Part shown: piece after piece, positions 35,447 through 43,239 of the stretch
How the letters are laid out: the number at the start of each line of letters is the position of its first letter
Numbering within the stretch: the stretch's first letter is position 1
Assembly (NCBI GenBank): GCA_038321615.1
Contig: JBBQFC010000006.1
Location: 1 to 64,000 of the forward strand
Direction: 5' to 3'
Source: JBBQFC01 sp038321615
GTDB taxonomy: Bacteria > Bacteroidota > Bacteroidia > Flavobacteriales_D > Cryomorphaceae
DNA: 64,000 nt
The notes under the pieces: model-generated
Seen by the model: the letters and a program-made list of their open reading frames with translations, nothing else
The model's database searches: none
Told to the model about the DNA's origin: nothing
Made by a program: the position numbers and the translations under genes

Positions 35447-35656
35447 ATGAGAAAAACAGTCTTTTTGTTTTTAGTTTTCACAGTAATTATTTCTTGTAAA
35501 AAAGAGAATGAATGCATTGATGTAAACAGAGTCGCTGACTAAGGGTGTAGCGCGAGCTATATTCCAGTATGTGGCTGTTATAGAATGACTTACGGAAATT
35601 CATGTGTTGCAGCTAGCAGCGGGCTGAATGCGTGGACAGAAGCGGCATGTAAATAG
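35447..35656 (+). pseudogene. Kazal-type lipoprotein gene interrupted by one stop codon
   Basis: The ATG at 35447 opens a lipoprotein signal (MRKTVFLFLVFTVIISC) and an N-terminal mature segment KKENECIDVNRVAD, then TAA at 35540. Reading straight on in the same frame gives GCSASYIPVCGCYRMTYGNS, then CVAAS and NAWTEAACK to a TAG at 35654. PVCGC, TYGNSC and W-x5-C are the hallmarks of Kazal-like serine-protease-inhibitor folds common in Bacteroidota lipoproteins. So one nonsense codon (for example from AAA, CAA or GAA) splits an otherwise intact 69-residue protein. Readthrough or a sequencing error cannot be excluded. Confidence 0.78.
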
Positions 35657-35944
35657 TAAATGGATTGAATGAATAGAAATAGCCTTCTGCACAATCGTTT
35701 TCTATAAACGTCATTTTTTCTTGTCCTTGATCTGCACTCCATGCTCCCCTGGGTGATGATTTTCAGCTTATCGGCAGACTTTGTGTTTCTCAGAGTTAGA
35801 TTAGATTCCGATTTTAGGCTGGTTAGAACCGATTTCAGTAATCCCATCAGAATCGTCCCATGCAGCTGAAGGGGTACTGTACTATTTCGCGTCAATTCAC
35901 CCCTAAAGTTTGGCCATCCAGAAATCCATACATTTGGATTTAAC

Positions 35945-36751
35945 ATGAAAAACATTTTTCAAAAAATTACCACCCTTATTTTACTAATTATCATTGCCTT
36001 GGTGGTGGTATTACTCATTTTCAACGACTTACTCGTATATGGCATTGTTGTAGGTGCCGTGGCTCTTGTTGCATACGTGCTCTACGTAGGCTTTATACGA
36101 GCCAAAGCACTGGAGATTGCCGATTTGCGCGATCGACTCGCCACCGACGAAGCCGCATTAGAAAAAGTAAAACAGGAAAATGAAGAGCTTAGGCATCGCA
36201 AGCTCAACTTATCGGCTATCAGGCAAATCCTGGACGTAGGGCTTTTTGAAATTGACACCAACTTTACCCGGACGTGGAACGAAGAATTGATTACCGACGA
36301 AGGCAAGAATATCCAATTCATCGGCGCGCTGCGAGTCGATGTAAAAGCCCGTTACGGTGTCGATTTAACCGAATTGCGCATTAAGCAAACGCCAACGGAT
36401 GTGTATATAGCCAATATGCATCTCAAATCGCTTTCATTTAACGACTTGAATTATGATTGGGTAATAAGCGAAGTTTTAGAGCTTAAAAAGCCTTACCTCG
36501 GCGGAAGCCATCGCCGCACAGACGCCTTCCTGCAATTAGAAGCACAGAAAATTAAGGATCGCCTGCAAAAGCGAATTCATGAAGAAGTAAAACAAGGCCC
36601 CGAAGAATTGAATACGGTGATTGAAATTCTAAAAAAGCAGCTCTCCCACTCCATCGCCGCTTTGCTTGGCCTACGCGATAAGAATGTCCACTTTGTAGAT
36701 AAAGCGGAACCTGATTTTCAGCAACTCGACTCCATTAATCTACTAAATTAA
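35945..36751 (+). CDS. Membrane-anchored coiled-coil protein, DUF4230-like
   Basis: The protein (268 residues) starts with two adjacent membrane helices (TTLILLIIIALVVVLLIF and YGIVVGAVALVAYVLYVGF), then a coiled coil (IADLRDRLATDEAALEKVKQ onwards, residues 57-90) and a soluble domain where IGALRVDVKARYGVDLTEL and VYIANMHLKSLSFNDL resemble the DUF4230 pattern. The role of that family is not established. It is convergent with cysH, six bases apart. About 290 bases before it contain no supported gene. Confidence 0.65.
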   Translation: MKNIFQKITTLILLIIIALVVVLLIFNDLLVYGIVVGAVALVAYVLYVGFIRAKALEIADLRDRLATDEAALEKVKQENEELRHRKLNLSAIRQILDVGLFEIDTNFTRTWNEELITDEGKNIQFIGALRVDVKARYGVDLTELRIKQTPTDVYIANMHLKSLSFNDLNYDWVISEVLELKKPYLGGSHRRTDAFLQLEAQKIKDRLQKRIHEEVKQGPEELNTVIEILKKQLSHSIAALLGLRDKNVHFVDKAEPDFQQLDSINLLN

Positions 36752-36757
36752 TTAGCA

Positions 36758-37459
36758 CTACAGGTGAAGTCCACACTCCGTTTTGGGGCTGTTGTTCCAG
36801 CGACCTTCGCGATCGTCTCCTGGAACGGTGCAATGCTTGCAACCTATGGAAAAGTAACCCTTTGAGACGAGTGGATGAAAGGGCAAGTGATGATCGTGAA
36901 CAAAAGCTTCCCGTTCTTCGCGCGTAACGTGGAGCAATGGATAAAACTTTAAAATCCCCTTGCGCTCTTCGAAAACGTCGAGCGATGAGCGGTGGTCGCT
37001 CTGCCAGGCCATCAATCCCGATACCCAAACCGTAAAATACTCCTTCATCGATTCGAGTGGTTCTACCTTGTTGATCGAGCAACAGAAATCGGGGTTTTTC
37101 CGCCACGTTTCATCCATTGTAGTAAAAGCGTGCTTATCGGCATCGGCTCGTACATCCACTACTTTCAAATCGTAGAGTTGTGAGAGATATTCCTTGTATA
37201 TCAGGGTTTCTTTAAAGTGATAGCCCGTATCGATGAAAAATACTTCCTGATCGGGATTCACATCCGAAAAGAGTTTAAGCAACATGGCCGAAGTTGCTGC
37301 AAAAGATGAAGTAAGCATCACTTCCGATCGGTCAAAATCGCGGTATAGCTGCGCCACTCGTTCTTCTGCGCTCAATGGATGGTAGCGCTCGTTTAATTCC
37401 TTGATGGTTTCCCCAGTGAGAATGCGTTTCAAGGCATCGGGATAATTATTTTGATTCAT
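36758..37459 (-). CDS. cysH: Phosphoadenylyl/adenylyl-sulfate reductase
   Basis: The 233-residue enzyme reduces activated sulfate to sulfite. The PP-loop region is LTSSFAATSAM; the [4Fe-4S] cysteines of the APS-reductase branch are present as C126-C127 (FCCSIN) and C207-C210 (GCKHC), and the redox-active C-terminal Cys is C229 in ECGLH. The cluster cysteines point to adenylyl-sulfate (APS) rather than PAPS as substrate. It is the last gene of the four-gene sulfur operon, 12 bases after the siroheme synthase gene. ATP sulfurylase genes are not in the window. Confidence 0.93.
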   Translation of the reverse strand: MNQNNYPDALKRILTGETIKELNERYHPLSAEERVAQLYRDFDRSEVMLTSSFAATSAMLLKLFSDVNPDQEVFFIDTGYHFKETLIYKEYLSQLYDLKVVDVRADADKHAFTTMDETWRKNPDFCCSINKVEPLESMKEYFTVWVSGLMAWQSDHRSSLDVFEERKGILKFYPLLHVTREEREAFVHDHHLPFHPLVSKGYFSIGCKHCTVPGDDREGRWNNSPKTECGLHL

Positions 37460-37471
37460 TTTATTGGCTTA

Positions 37472-38101
37472 TCAATCTTTTTCGGGTGAAATGACTGCGG
37501 TTTTCAGAGTTTGTGCGTCGGGTTCCTGGTGTGCCAAAAGGCCTTTGGTAAGTTCGTTCATGGCTTCGACTTTCATCTCAAAATCGCCTTTCAGTGTATA
37601 GCGGTATTTTTGGATGAGCTCCAGCATATCAGAAAGATCTTCGGGCAATATTTCTTCAAAAAGCTGGCGCAAACGTTTGGCGGTAGTGGGCGATTTGCCA
37701 TTGGTCGAGATGGCCATTTTCAAGTGGCCTTTGGTCACAATCGATCCCAGATAAAAATCACAAAGATCGGGTGTGTCAGCAACATTTACCAGGACATTGG
37801 CATTTTTTGCATCCGAATAGATCTGTTTGTTGACTTCGAAAAAGTTAGTCGCCGCTATTACCATTTGCATACCTTCCAAATAATCAGGTGTATAACTTGC
37901 TTCTACCAATTGCACATTATGATCAAGGGCGAGCTCGCGTATTTCTGGCCTTATTTCCTTCGCCACAAGAGTGATGCGGGCATTCGGGCTTGATTTCAAA
38001 ATAAAGCTCAGCTTTTCATGTCCAACGAACCCACCTCCAACAATCAAAACGTGCAATTCCCGTAATTTTAGAAAAATCGGGTAAAGGGTATTTGTCTCCA
38101 T
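37472..38101 (-). CDS. Precorrin-2 dehydrogenase/sirohydrochlorin ferrochelatase
   Basis: A 209-residue Met8/CysG N-terminal type enzyme. LHVLIVGGGFVGHEKLSFIL is the NAD-binding fold, VNVADTPDLCDFYLGSIVTKG and AISTNGKSPTTAKRLRQLFE are the family signature regions. It oxidises precorrin-2 and inserts iron to give siroheme, the cofactor of the sulfite reductase encoded two genes upstream. Its start shares one base with the cobA stop (TGATG), indicating translational coupling. Confidence 0.93.
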   Translation of the reverse strand: METNTLYPIFLKLRELHVLIVGGGFVGHEKLSFILKSSPNARITLVAKEIRPEIRELALDHNVQLVEASYTPDYLEGMQMVIAATNFFEVNKQIYSDAKNANVLVNVADTPDLCDFYLGSIVTKGHLKMAISTNGKSPTTAKRLRQLFEEILPEDLSDMLELIQKYRYTLKGDFEMKVEAMNELTKGLLAHQEPDAQTLKTAVISPEKD

Positions 38102-38895
38102 CAGGGTTTCCGTTTCGATTCGTTTAATGCTGTGTATTGGTAAGCCAGTAGCTCCAAATCCAAACGGTGGTTTACCACTTCACCAATCACGATGATGGCC
38201 GGAGAATCGAACTGCTCTTCGGTGGCTTTAAGCTCCATATCACCGGCTGTGGTTATCAAGCAACGCTGATTTTTCAGAGAAGCATTTTGAATAATGCCCA
38301 CGGCTTCTCCAACCTTTCCTACTTGCCGATATACTTCGGCGATCTCCTTTAATTTATGCATTCCCATAAGGATTACCACGGTTGCTGAGCTGGCTGCCGC
38401 CAACGGAATGTCTTTCGAAAGCTCACCGTCCTTGGTGGTACCGGTTACTACCCAAAAGCTCTCGGTAACTTGCCGCTTGGTGAGCGAAATACCCACTGCT
38501 GCTGGCCCTGCTATGGCTGAAGAAACGCCTGGAATAAGCTCGCATGCGATGCCAAAGCTTTGGGCGTACTCAATTTCTTCACTTCCGCGACCGAATACAA
38601 AAGGATCTCCTCCCTTGAGTCGTACAATATGGCCATACTTCAGCGCTTGATCCACTATGAGCTCATTTATTTCCGACTGGGTCAGGCTGTGTTTACCCCG
38701 TCTTTTTCCAACGAAAATTTTCACAGCTTGCGGAGCAAAATTCAATAATTCTTTCGAAACCAAGGCATCGTAAAGTATTACGTCGCAGCTTTGAAGCGTT
38801 TTTACACCTTTGATTGTGATCAGATCAGGATCGCCGGGGCCTGCACCGACCAGTGTGAGTCGCGGCCGAGTTTGAGATTGCGTTTTCATCGACAT
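38101..38895 (-). CDS. cobA: Uroporphyrinogen-III C-methyltransferase
   Basis: This tetrapyrrole methylase (about 264 residues) makes precorrin-2 from uroporphyrinogen III with two SAM molecules. LTLVGAGPGDPDLITIKG is the N-terminal signature, VRLKGGDPFVFGRGSEE the second, and ELIPGVSSAIAGPAAVGISL the third. I place the start at the ATG at 38895; a longer frame from 38925 would overlap the sulfite reductase gene by 23 bases, and a further ATG is at 38889. The gap to the reductase gene is then seven bases. It supplies the methylated precursor for siroheme in the same operon. Confidence 0.93.
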   Translation of the reverse strand: MSMKTQSQTRPRLTLVGAGPGDPDLITIKGVKTLQSCDVILYDALVSKELLNFAPQAVKIFVGKRRGKHSLTQSEINELIVDQALKYGHIVRLKGGDPFVFGRGSEEIEYAQSFGIACELIPGVSSAIAGPAAVGISLTKRQVTESFWVVTGTTKDGELSKDIPLAAASSATVVILMGMHKLKEIAEVYRQVGKVGEAVGIIQNASLKNQRCLITTAGDMELKATEEQFDSPAIIVIGEVVNHRLDLELLAYQYTALNESKRKP

Positions 38896-38902
38896 GGCTT
38901 GA

Positions 38903-40990
38903 TTATTTAGTGTTGCGAAAAGCAATTATTCGCTGACTTACCATCTTTGCTTGCGCGATGTATGCTTTCGCGAAGGACTCCGTGGGCTCATTTTCTTGGA
39001 TCGCGTAAATGATCTTCGAGATGCCTTCGGGTAATTCCAATACCGCTTCGCTTGCGAAGACTTCATCGAACTTGGCAATAATATTATCCTGTGTGTTCGC
39101 CTGCTCATTGCGGTCGAGCAAGAGTGCCTTAGCAACGTTCACCAAGGCTGCATAGCCCAAATAAATGGCATCAGCCCACCGACCGGCGGCGTACGATTCA
39201 TCGGCTAATTCCAATTTCTCGTCCGTTTCCAAAAACAAGGTTGAAACCAAATCGACCATCACACCCGCGCACTCTCCCACGCCAATGGCCATTTTATAAC
39301 GGCCTTCTCCTCCCCAATCGATCAACTCAGCGTCGGTAATGTTTTCGGATTCGCCCAGAGGCTTTAGCATGTCATAGAAATATTTGCTGCCGCGACCATC
39401 GTAATAATCGAGGAAATTTTTGCTTTCGCCGTGTTCATTAAAATCATTGAGTACAGTTCGAAGTGCTTGGGGAGCCCTGCGGCTAGGCACCTTTATCACC
39501 TTATCGGCAAAGCGTCCGACCCCATTGCCTACTGTACCACCGCCAAGCAACACCTGTAACGCAGGAGCTACATTCGCCCCCGATTTTATCGTCATTCCCT
39601 GAAAGCCGATATGCGCCATCATGTGCTGTCCGCAAGAATTCATACAGCCACTAATCTTAATAGTCATTTCGCGCTCGTTTAAATATTGCGGATATTCTTC
39701 CGCCAAGACCCGCTCCAATTCCTTGGCAATTCCTGTGCTATTCGAAATACCGAGATTGCAAGTATCAGTACCCGGGCATGCCGTAATATCGAGCATAGAG
39801 TTATAGCCGAGGTCGGCTAAACCGAGTTTACCAAGTTCAGAATAGAAAAAGGGTAAGGCCGCTTCCGGCACGTGGCGGATTTGTAAATTTTGACGGAGCG
39901 TAAGTCTGATTTCATCTCCTGCAAAATCGCTAATCAACCGGGCGAGTTGCCGCGCTTCGGGTGTAAACAGATCACCGATTCGTACCTTTACGCCAATGGC
40001 GAAATAGCCTTCTTGCTTTTGAGCGAAAACATTATGCTTTTTCCATTCTGCAAAAGCTTTCTGGTCAACACCATCAATAGATATCCCCGGCCAAGATTTC
40101 GGCAAAACCGGCTCAAAACCCGATGGTTTAATTTCCACCGATTGGTGAGATAACGCGGCTCGTTCTTCTTCTACGAGATGTAGAAATTTCTCTAAGCCCA
40201 TATCTTGAATCAGAAACTTAATACGAGCTTTCATTCGGCGGTTTCGCTCCCCGTAGCGGTCGAATATGCGAAGCACACCTTCTGTAAACGGAATGATCTC
40301 GTCGGTTTTCAAAAATTCATGCGCCACATCGGCCTGTCGGCTTTGAGAACCCAAACCGCCACCGATCAATACGCGGAAGCCGCGAATTTCTTGACCCAGT
40401 TCAACCTTGATTAAAGGTATAAATCCAAGATCGTGCATGAAGGTAAGACCAGTATCGCGCTCGCTTGAAGAGAATGCAATTTTGAACTTTCGGCCCATTT
40501 CTTGGCAAATTGGATTGCGCAGAAAATAACGGAATACTGCATCGGCGTAAGGCGTTATATCAAAGGGTTCCTCCGGATCAATACCTGCAAATTCCGACGC
40601 CGTAACGTTTCTGACCGTATTGCCGCAAGCTTCGCGCAGGGTTACATCGCTTGCTTCGAGTTCGGCCCATAGTTCGGGTGTGCGATCGAGACTCACGAAG
40701 TGTATTTGGATGTCCTGGCGCGTGGTAATATGCAATCGCCCGGTGGAATATTTTTCGGAGACATCGCAAATGCGAAGCAGCTGATCGCCGCTTACTTTGC
40801 CGTACGGTAGCTTAATTCGTATCATTTGAACGCCTTCCTGCCGCTGCCCGTAGATGCCCCGCGCTAAGCGCAAACTGCGAAAACGTTCTTCGTCGAGCGT
40901 TCCATCTCGAAAGCGTTTAATCTTTTTTTCTAATTCGAGGATATCGCGCTGAACCAGTGGATTGTCCAATTCTGTTTGAAAGCTGAGCAT
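38903..40990 (-). CDS. Siroheme/4Fe-4S sulfite reductase with C-terminal HEPN-like domain
   Basis: The first ~560 residues are a nitrite/sulfite reductase: two ferredoxin-like and two catalytic halves, TGRLHITTRQDIQIHFV for siroheme contacts, and the coupled cluster cysteines C405 and C411 (CPGTDTC) and C449 and C453 (GCMNSCG). Siroheme and cysH partners make sulfite the likely substrate. Residues 575-695 are an extra helical domain (ADESYAAGRWADAIYLGYAA, KALLLDRNEQ) that resembles HEPN domains; its job here is unknown. First gene of the operon, preceded by a cysteine-rich leader and terminator. Confidence 0.9.
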   Translation of the reverse strand: MLSFQTELDNPLVQRDILELEKKIKRFRDGTLDEERFRSLRLARGIYGQRQEGVQMIRIKLPYGKVSGDQLLRICDVSEKYSTGRLHITTRQDIQIHFVSLDRTPELWAELEASDVTLREACGNTVRNVTASEFAGIDPEEPFDITPYADAVFRYFLRNPICQEMGRKFKIAFSSSERDTGLTFMHDLGFIPLIKVELGQEIRGFRVLIGGGLGSQSRQADVAHEFLKTDEIIPFTEGVLRIFDRYGERNRRMKARIKFLIQDMGLEKFLHLVEEERAALSHQSVEIKPSGFEPVLPKSWPGISIDGVDQKAFAEWKKHNVFAQKQEGYFAIGVKVRIGDLFTPEARQLARLISDFAGDEIRLTLRQNLQIRHVPEAALPFFYSELGKLGLADLGYNSMLDITACPGTDTCNLGISNSTGIAKELERVLAEEYPQYLNEREMTIKISGCMNSCGQHMMAHIGFQGMTIKSGANVAPALQVLLGGGTVGNGVGRFADKVIKVPSRRAPQALRTVLNDFNEHGESKNFLDYYDGRGSKYFYDMLKPLGESENITDAELIDWGGEGRYKMAIGVGECAGVMVDLVSTLFLETDEKLELADESYAAGRWADAIYLGYAALVNVAKALLLDRNEQANTQDNIIAKFDEVFASEAVLELPEGISKIIYAIQENEPTESFAKAYIAQAKMVSQRIIAFRNTK

Positions 40991-41098
40991 AGTTATAAGG
41001 AGTAAAAATGAGAAAGGGAAATTAATAAGGCGTTTTGTGTCCTATGTTGCGATTGTGTTGTCATTGTTATACGGTTTTAAAACAGTTTGGTTAAAATG

Positions 41099-41128
41099 AA
41101 AAAAGCCCCTTCGAAATCGAAAGGGCTT
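41099..41128 (-). terminator. Leader terminator (attenuator) of the sulfur operon
   Basis: On the minus strand AAGCCCTTTCG pairs with CGAAGGGGCTT (11 bp, one G-U pair) over ATTT, followed by six T. It lies between the cysteine-rich leader ORF and the sulfite reductase gene, about 110 bases before the start codon, so it must be bypassed for the operon to be expressed. Confidence 0.85.
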
Positions 41129-41150
41129 AAAAGCTTTAATAGATTTAACT

Positions 41151-41222
41151 CTATTCTTTCGACATGGCGAACCTTTGGCAACAAGCCGTACAACACATGC
41201 AGAAAGAAGCAGATAAAATCAT
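41151..41222 (-). CDS. Cysteine-rich leader peptide of the sulfur operon
   Basis: A 23-codon frame reads MILSASFCMCCTACCQRF and ends AMSKE at a TAG. Five of codons 8-15 are cysteine (TGC TGT TGT TGT TGC). It is too short to be a typical protein and lies 22 bases before a strong terminator. Three complementary segments support attenuation: segment 1, TTCTTTC (41202-41208), just before the first Cys codon; segment 2, TCGAAAGAA (41154-41162), near the stop codon; segment 3, CTTTCGA (41117-41123), in the 5' arm of the terminator. 1:2 and 2:3 are 7-bp pairings; 2:3 excludes the terminator. Ribosomes stalled at Cys codons would cover segment 1 and allow 2:3. This is my inference from sequence; no folding was computed. 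Confidence 0.75.
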   Translation of the reverse strand: MILSASFCMCCTACCQRFAMSKE

Positions 41223-41253
41223 GATGTAAAATTAAGGAGGAAAATCTTCAAAA

Positions 41254-41288
41254 GCAAGAATTATTGTTACGATTTCCTTTTTCTGCAA
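41254..41288 (-). promoter_or_regulatory. Possible promoter of the sulfur operon leader
   Basis: TTG (41286-41288) is followed, 22 bases later, by TAATTCTTGC (41254-41263), an imperfect match to TAnnTTTG with one extra base. It lies just past the end of the preceding lipoprotein gene and about 30 bases before the leader ATG, where a promoter is needed. Confidence 0.3.
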
Positions 41289-41305
41289 GGTGGTTGACAG
41301 TTTAT

Positions 41306-42097
41306 CTATTCTCTTGGATGTGCAAAAGTCAAAAGAATGCCGTCTGCATTGCGCAACTTCAAATTTTTGGCGGTAACTGCGTAACTCGTGCTTTTTTTCA
41401 AATTGGCAAGGATTTCCAATTCCAGTGCTTGATTCGGACACATCATTTTGGTCGATGCAATGTCAGTAAATCGCATATTCCAACGCTCACCAATAAGCTT
41501 ACCGTTCATGCTATTGCAACCTGTCATTCCTGTAAAAGTCTTGCCATCCATATCCAATTCGATAAACGGTAGTTCATCGGGAAAATCGGCCATATTCACC
41601 GTTTTCCCGTTCCAGCTTTCAAGCATCCATTTTCCGCTGATGCTTTTATCAAGCTTGTAATCTCCGCAACCATCGAAGTGCCGACCTTCTGCGTCTTTAC
41701 CATCTTTAAAATCAACGTGTACCGTGTATTCGCTGTTTGGGCAACTGCCTTCCATTATTTCGATTAACATTTCCCCCGATTCAGTTGCGACAACATAGCG
41801 CTTTACATTGGCATCCGCCCGGACTGATGGTTCAACGTGTGCTGATAAAAATGGTGCAAAACCAGCCATATCGGAAGTAAAACGGATAGCCAGAGCGCTA
41901 AGCTCCAGTTTCCAATTTGGATTATCGCCTGTAGCTATAAAATAAATAGGCGTACTCTCCATAATATCTCTTGGCTTTTGGACTTCAGCCGATGTAACCG
42001 AACGCTCTAATTGAACAGGTTCTTTTTCCGTGCCGTTGCAGGATGTTAAGAGTACTGCCGACAAAACGATGATAGAATTAAAACAGGCTGATTTCAC
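41306..42097 (-). CDS. Lipoprotein with COG3650-like and META domains
   Basis: I choose GTG at 42097, giving a compact lipoprotein signal, MKSACFNSIIVLSAV with lipobox LLTSC; a TTG at 42118 would add seven residues. The N-terminal half has YFIATGDNPNWKLEL, the start of the COG3650-type domain often placed before META domains. The C-terminal half is the META/HslJ domain: SGKWMLESWNGKTVN, GMTGCNSMNGKLI and TKMMCPN, with the conserved Cys residues. META-domain proteins sit in the envelope and several are linked to stress resistance. It is upstream of, and on the same strand as, the sulfur operon leader. Confidence 0.82.
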   Translation of the reverse strand: MKSACFNSIIVLSAVLLTSCNGTEKEPVQLERSVTSAEVQKPRDIMESTPIYFIATGDNPNWKLELSALAIRFTSDMAGFAPFLSAHVEPSVRADANVKRYVVATESGEMLIEIMEGSCPNSEYTVHVDFKDGKDAEGRHFDGCGDYKLDKSISGKWMLESWNGKTVNMADFPDELPFIELDMDGKTFTGMTGCNSMNGKLIGERWNMRFTDIASTKMMCPNQALELEILANLKKSTSYAVTAKNLKLRNADGILLTFAHPRE

Positions 42098-42173
42098 GGA
42101 ACAAATTATTTGCGGCAAACATACACTCTACATAGCCCACCCAATGTTTACTCAACATCAATTTTAATGAAAC

Positions 42174-42205
42174 TTTGTGTAAATTTTCTGGGATTCTATA
42201 CTTTC
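42174..42205 (+). promoter_or_regulatory. Bacteroidota-type promoter of the SRPBCC lipoprotein gene
   Basis: TTTG (42174-42177), a 20-base spacer and TACTTTCG (42198-42205) fit the -33/-7 pattern TTTG-N(17-23)-TAnnTTTG with one mismatch, and lie 27 bases before the ATG used here. The position of the -7 element argues for the start at 42232 over an earlier in-frame codon at 42175. Confidence 0.5.
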
Positions 42206-42231
42206 GGCTTGCACTATTAAACTTAAATAAT

Positions 42232-43239
42232 ATGAAAAATCAAATTATCCTGAGCTTGGCGATCGGCTCATTGCTTATCTCTTGCTCGCCAACCGATTAC
42301 ACCATTGTGCACAGCACAGAGATCGATGCTCCTCCAGAAGCAGTGTTTGCATACGTCAACAACCATAAAATGCGCGATTTCTGGAGTCCGTGGGAAGCCA
42401 TGGATCCAAATATGGTAAAGTCATATGAAGGTCCGGAAGCGGGCGTTGGAGCGATTTATAAGTGGAAGGGAAATGACTCCGTAGGTACAGGCAGCATGGA
42501 GATTCTCGAATCTCAGGCACCCGGATTTATAAAGTCTAAACTCATTTTTACAGATCCTTGGGAGTCGGAGTCCATCATTAATTGGAATTTCGAACCAAAC
42601 GGAGAAGGCACAAAAGCCACATGGACCATTGCCGGCCAATTGCCCGGTTATTTATTTTGGATGGGACAAGAAGACATGGAAGAAGCCATGGGTGCGGATT
42701 TTGAGCGCGGCCTGAAAAATCTAAAAGCGGTAGTGGAAGAAGCCACGCCAAAAAGTCCGTACACCGTAGAAGTGATAGAAGTGGCTACGATGGATTATGT
42801 TTTCATCCGCGAAACAATCGCTACAAGCGCTGTTGATAGTTCATTTTTTGCCGACCGGTATGCACGTATTGCAGCTGCCTTGGGCGATGATATGAAAAAT
42901 ATGACCGGCGCCCCATTCGCGATTTACCACCGCTGGGATATGGATGCCCAAGTAGCGGAAGTTTCAGTCGCCATGCCTTGTACCACAAAAAAGTCATTAC
43001 CGAAAGGTATGGCATCGGGCAAAACCTATGACGGAAACGTTATAAAAGTGGACCATTACGGATCGTATGAAGAGACCGCTAATGCCCATCTTTTCATGGA
43101 AAAATACACCAAAGATAATGGCTTGGACATTATTGAGAGTCCTTGGGAGGTTTATGTTACCGATCCTGCTACGGAGAGTGACCCGTCAAAATGGCTCACC
43201 CAGGTTTACTATCCGGTTCGCAAGATGGAGCAAATGTAG
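42232..43239 (+). CDS. SRPBCC and GyrI-like effector-binding lipoprotein
   Basis: The 335-residue protein has a lipoprotein signal (MKNQIILSLAIGSLLISC). Residues about 20-165 are a START/SRPBCC ligand-binding domain (VHSTEIDAPPEAVFAYVNN, WSPWEAMDPNMV), and residues about 180-335 resemble the AraC effector-binding/GyrI-like domain (IETIATSA..., DHYGSYEETANAHLFMEKY). Both are small-molecule-binding folds; the export signal implies action in the periplasm or outer membrane. Its 3' end overlaps the convergent glycosyltransferase gene by 44 bases. Confidence 0.82.
   Translation: MKNQIILSLAIGSLLISCSPTDYTIVHSTEIDAPPEAVFAYVNNHKMRDFWSPWEAMDPNMVKSYEGPEAGVGAIYKWKGNDSVGTGSMEILESQAPGFIKSKLIFTDPWESESIINWNFEPNGEGTKATWTIAGQLPGYLFWMGQEDMEEAMGADFERGLKNLKAVVEEATPKSPYTVEVIEVATMDYVFIRETIATSAVDSSFFADRYARIAAALGDDMKNMTGAPFAIYHRWDMDAQVAEVSVAMPCTTKKSLPKGMASGKTYDGNVIKVDHYGSYEETANAHLFMEKYTKDNGLDIIESPWEVYVTDPATESDPSKWLTQVYYPVRKMEQM

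Noticed and set aside
35590..35955. 121-codon minus-strand frame before the coiled-coil gene
   Set aside because: It overlaps the Kazal gene remnant and the start of the next gene, with no recognisable motif; likely a chance frame.
40991..41300. SAM or cobalamin riboswitch upstream of the sulfur operon
   Set aside because: I looked for conserved riboswitch cores before the sulfite reductase gene and saw none; the cysteine-rich leader and terminator explain the region better.
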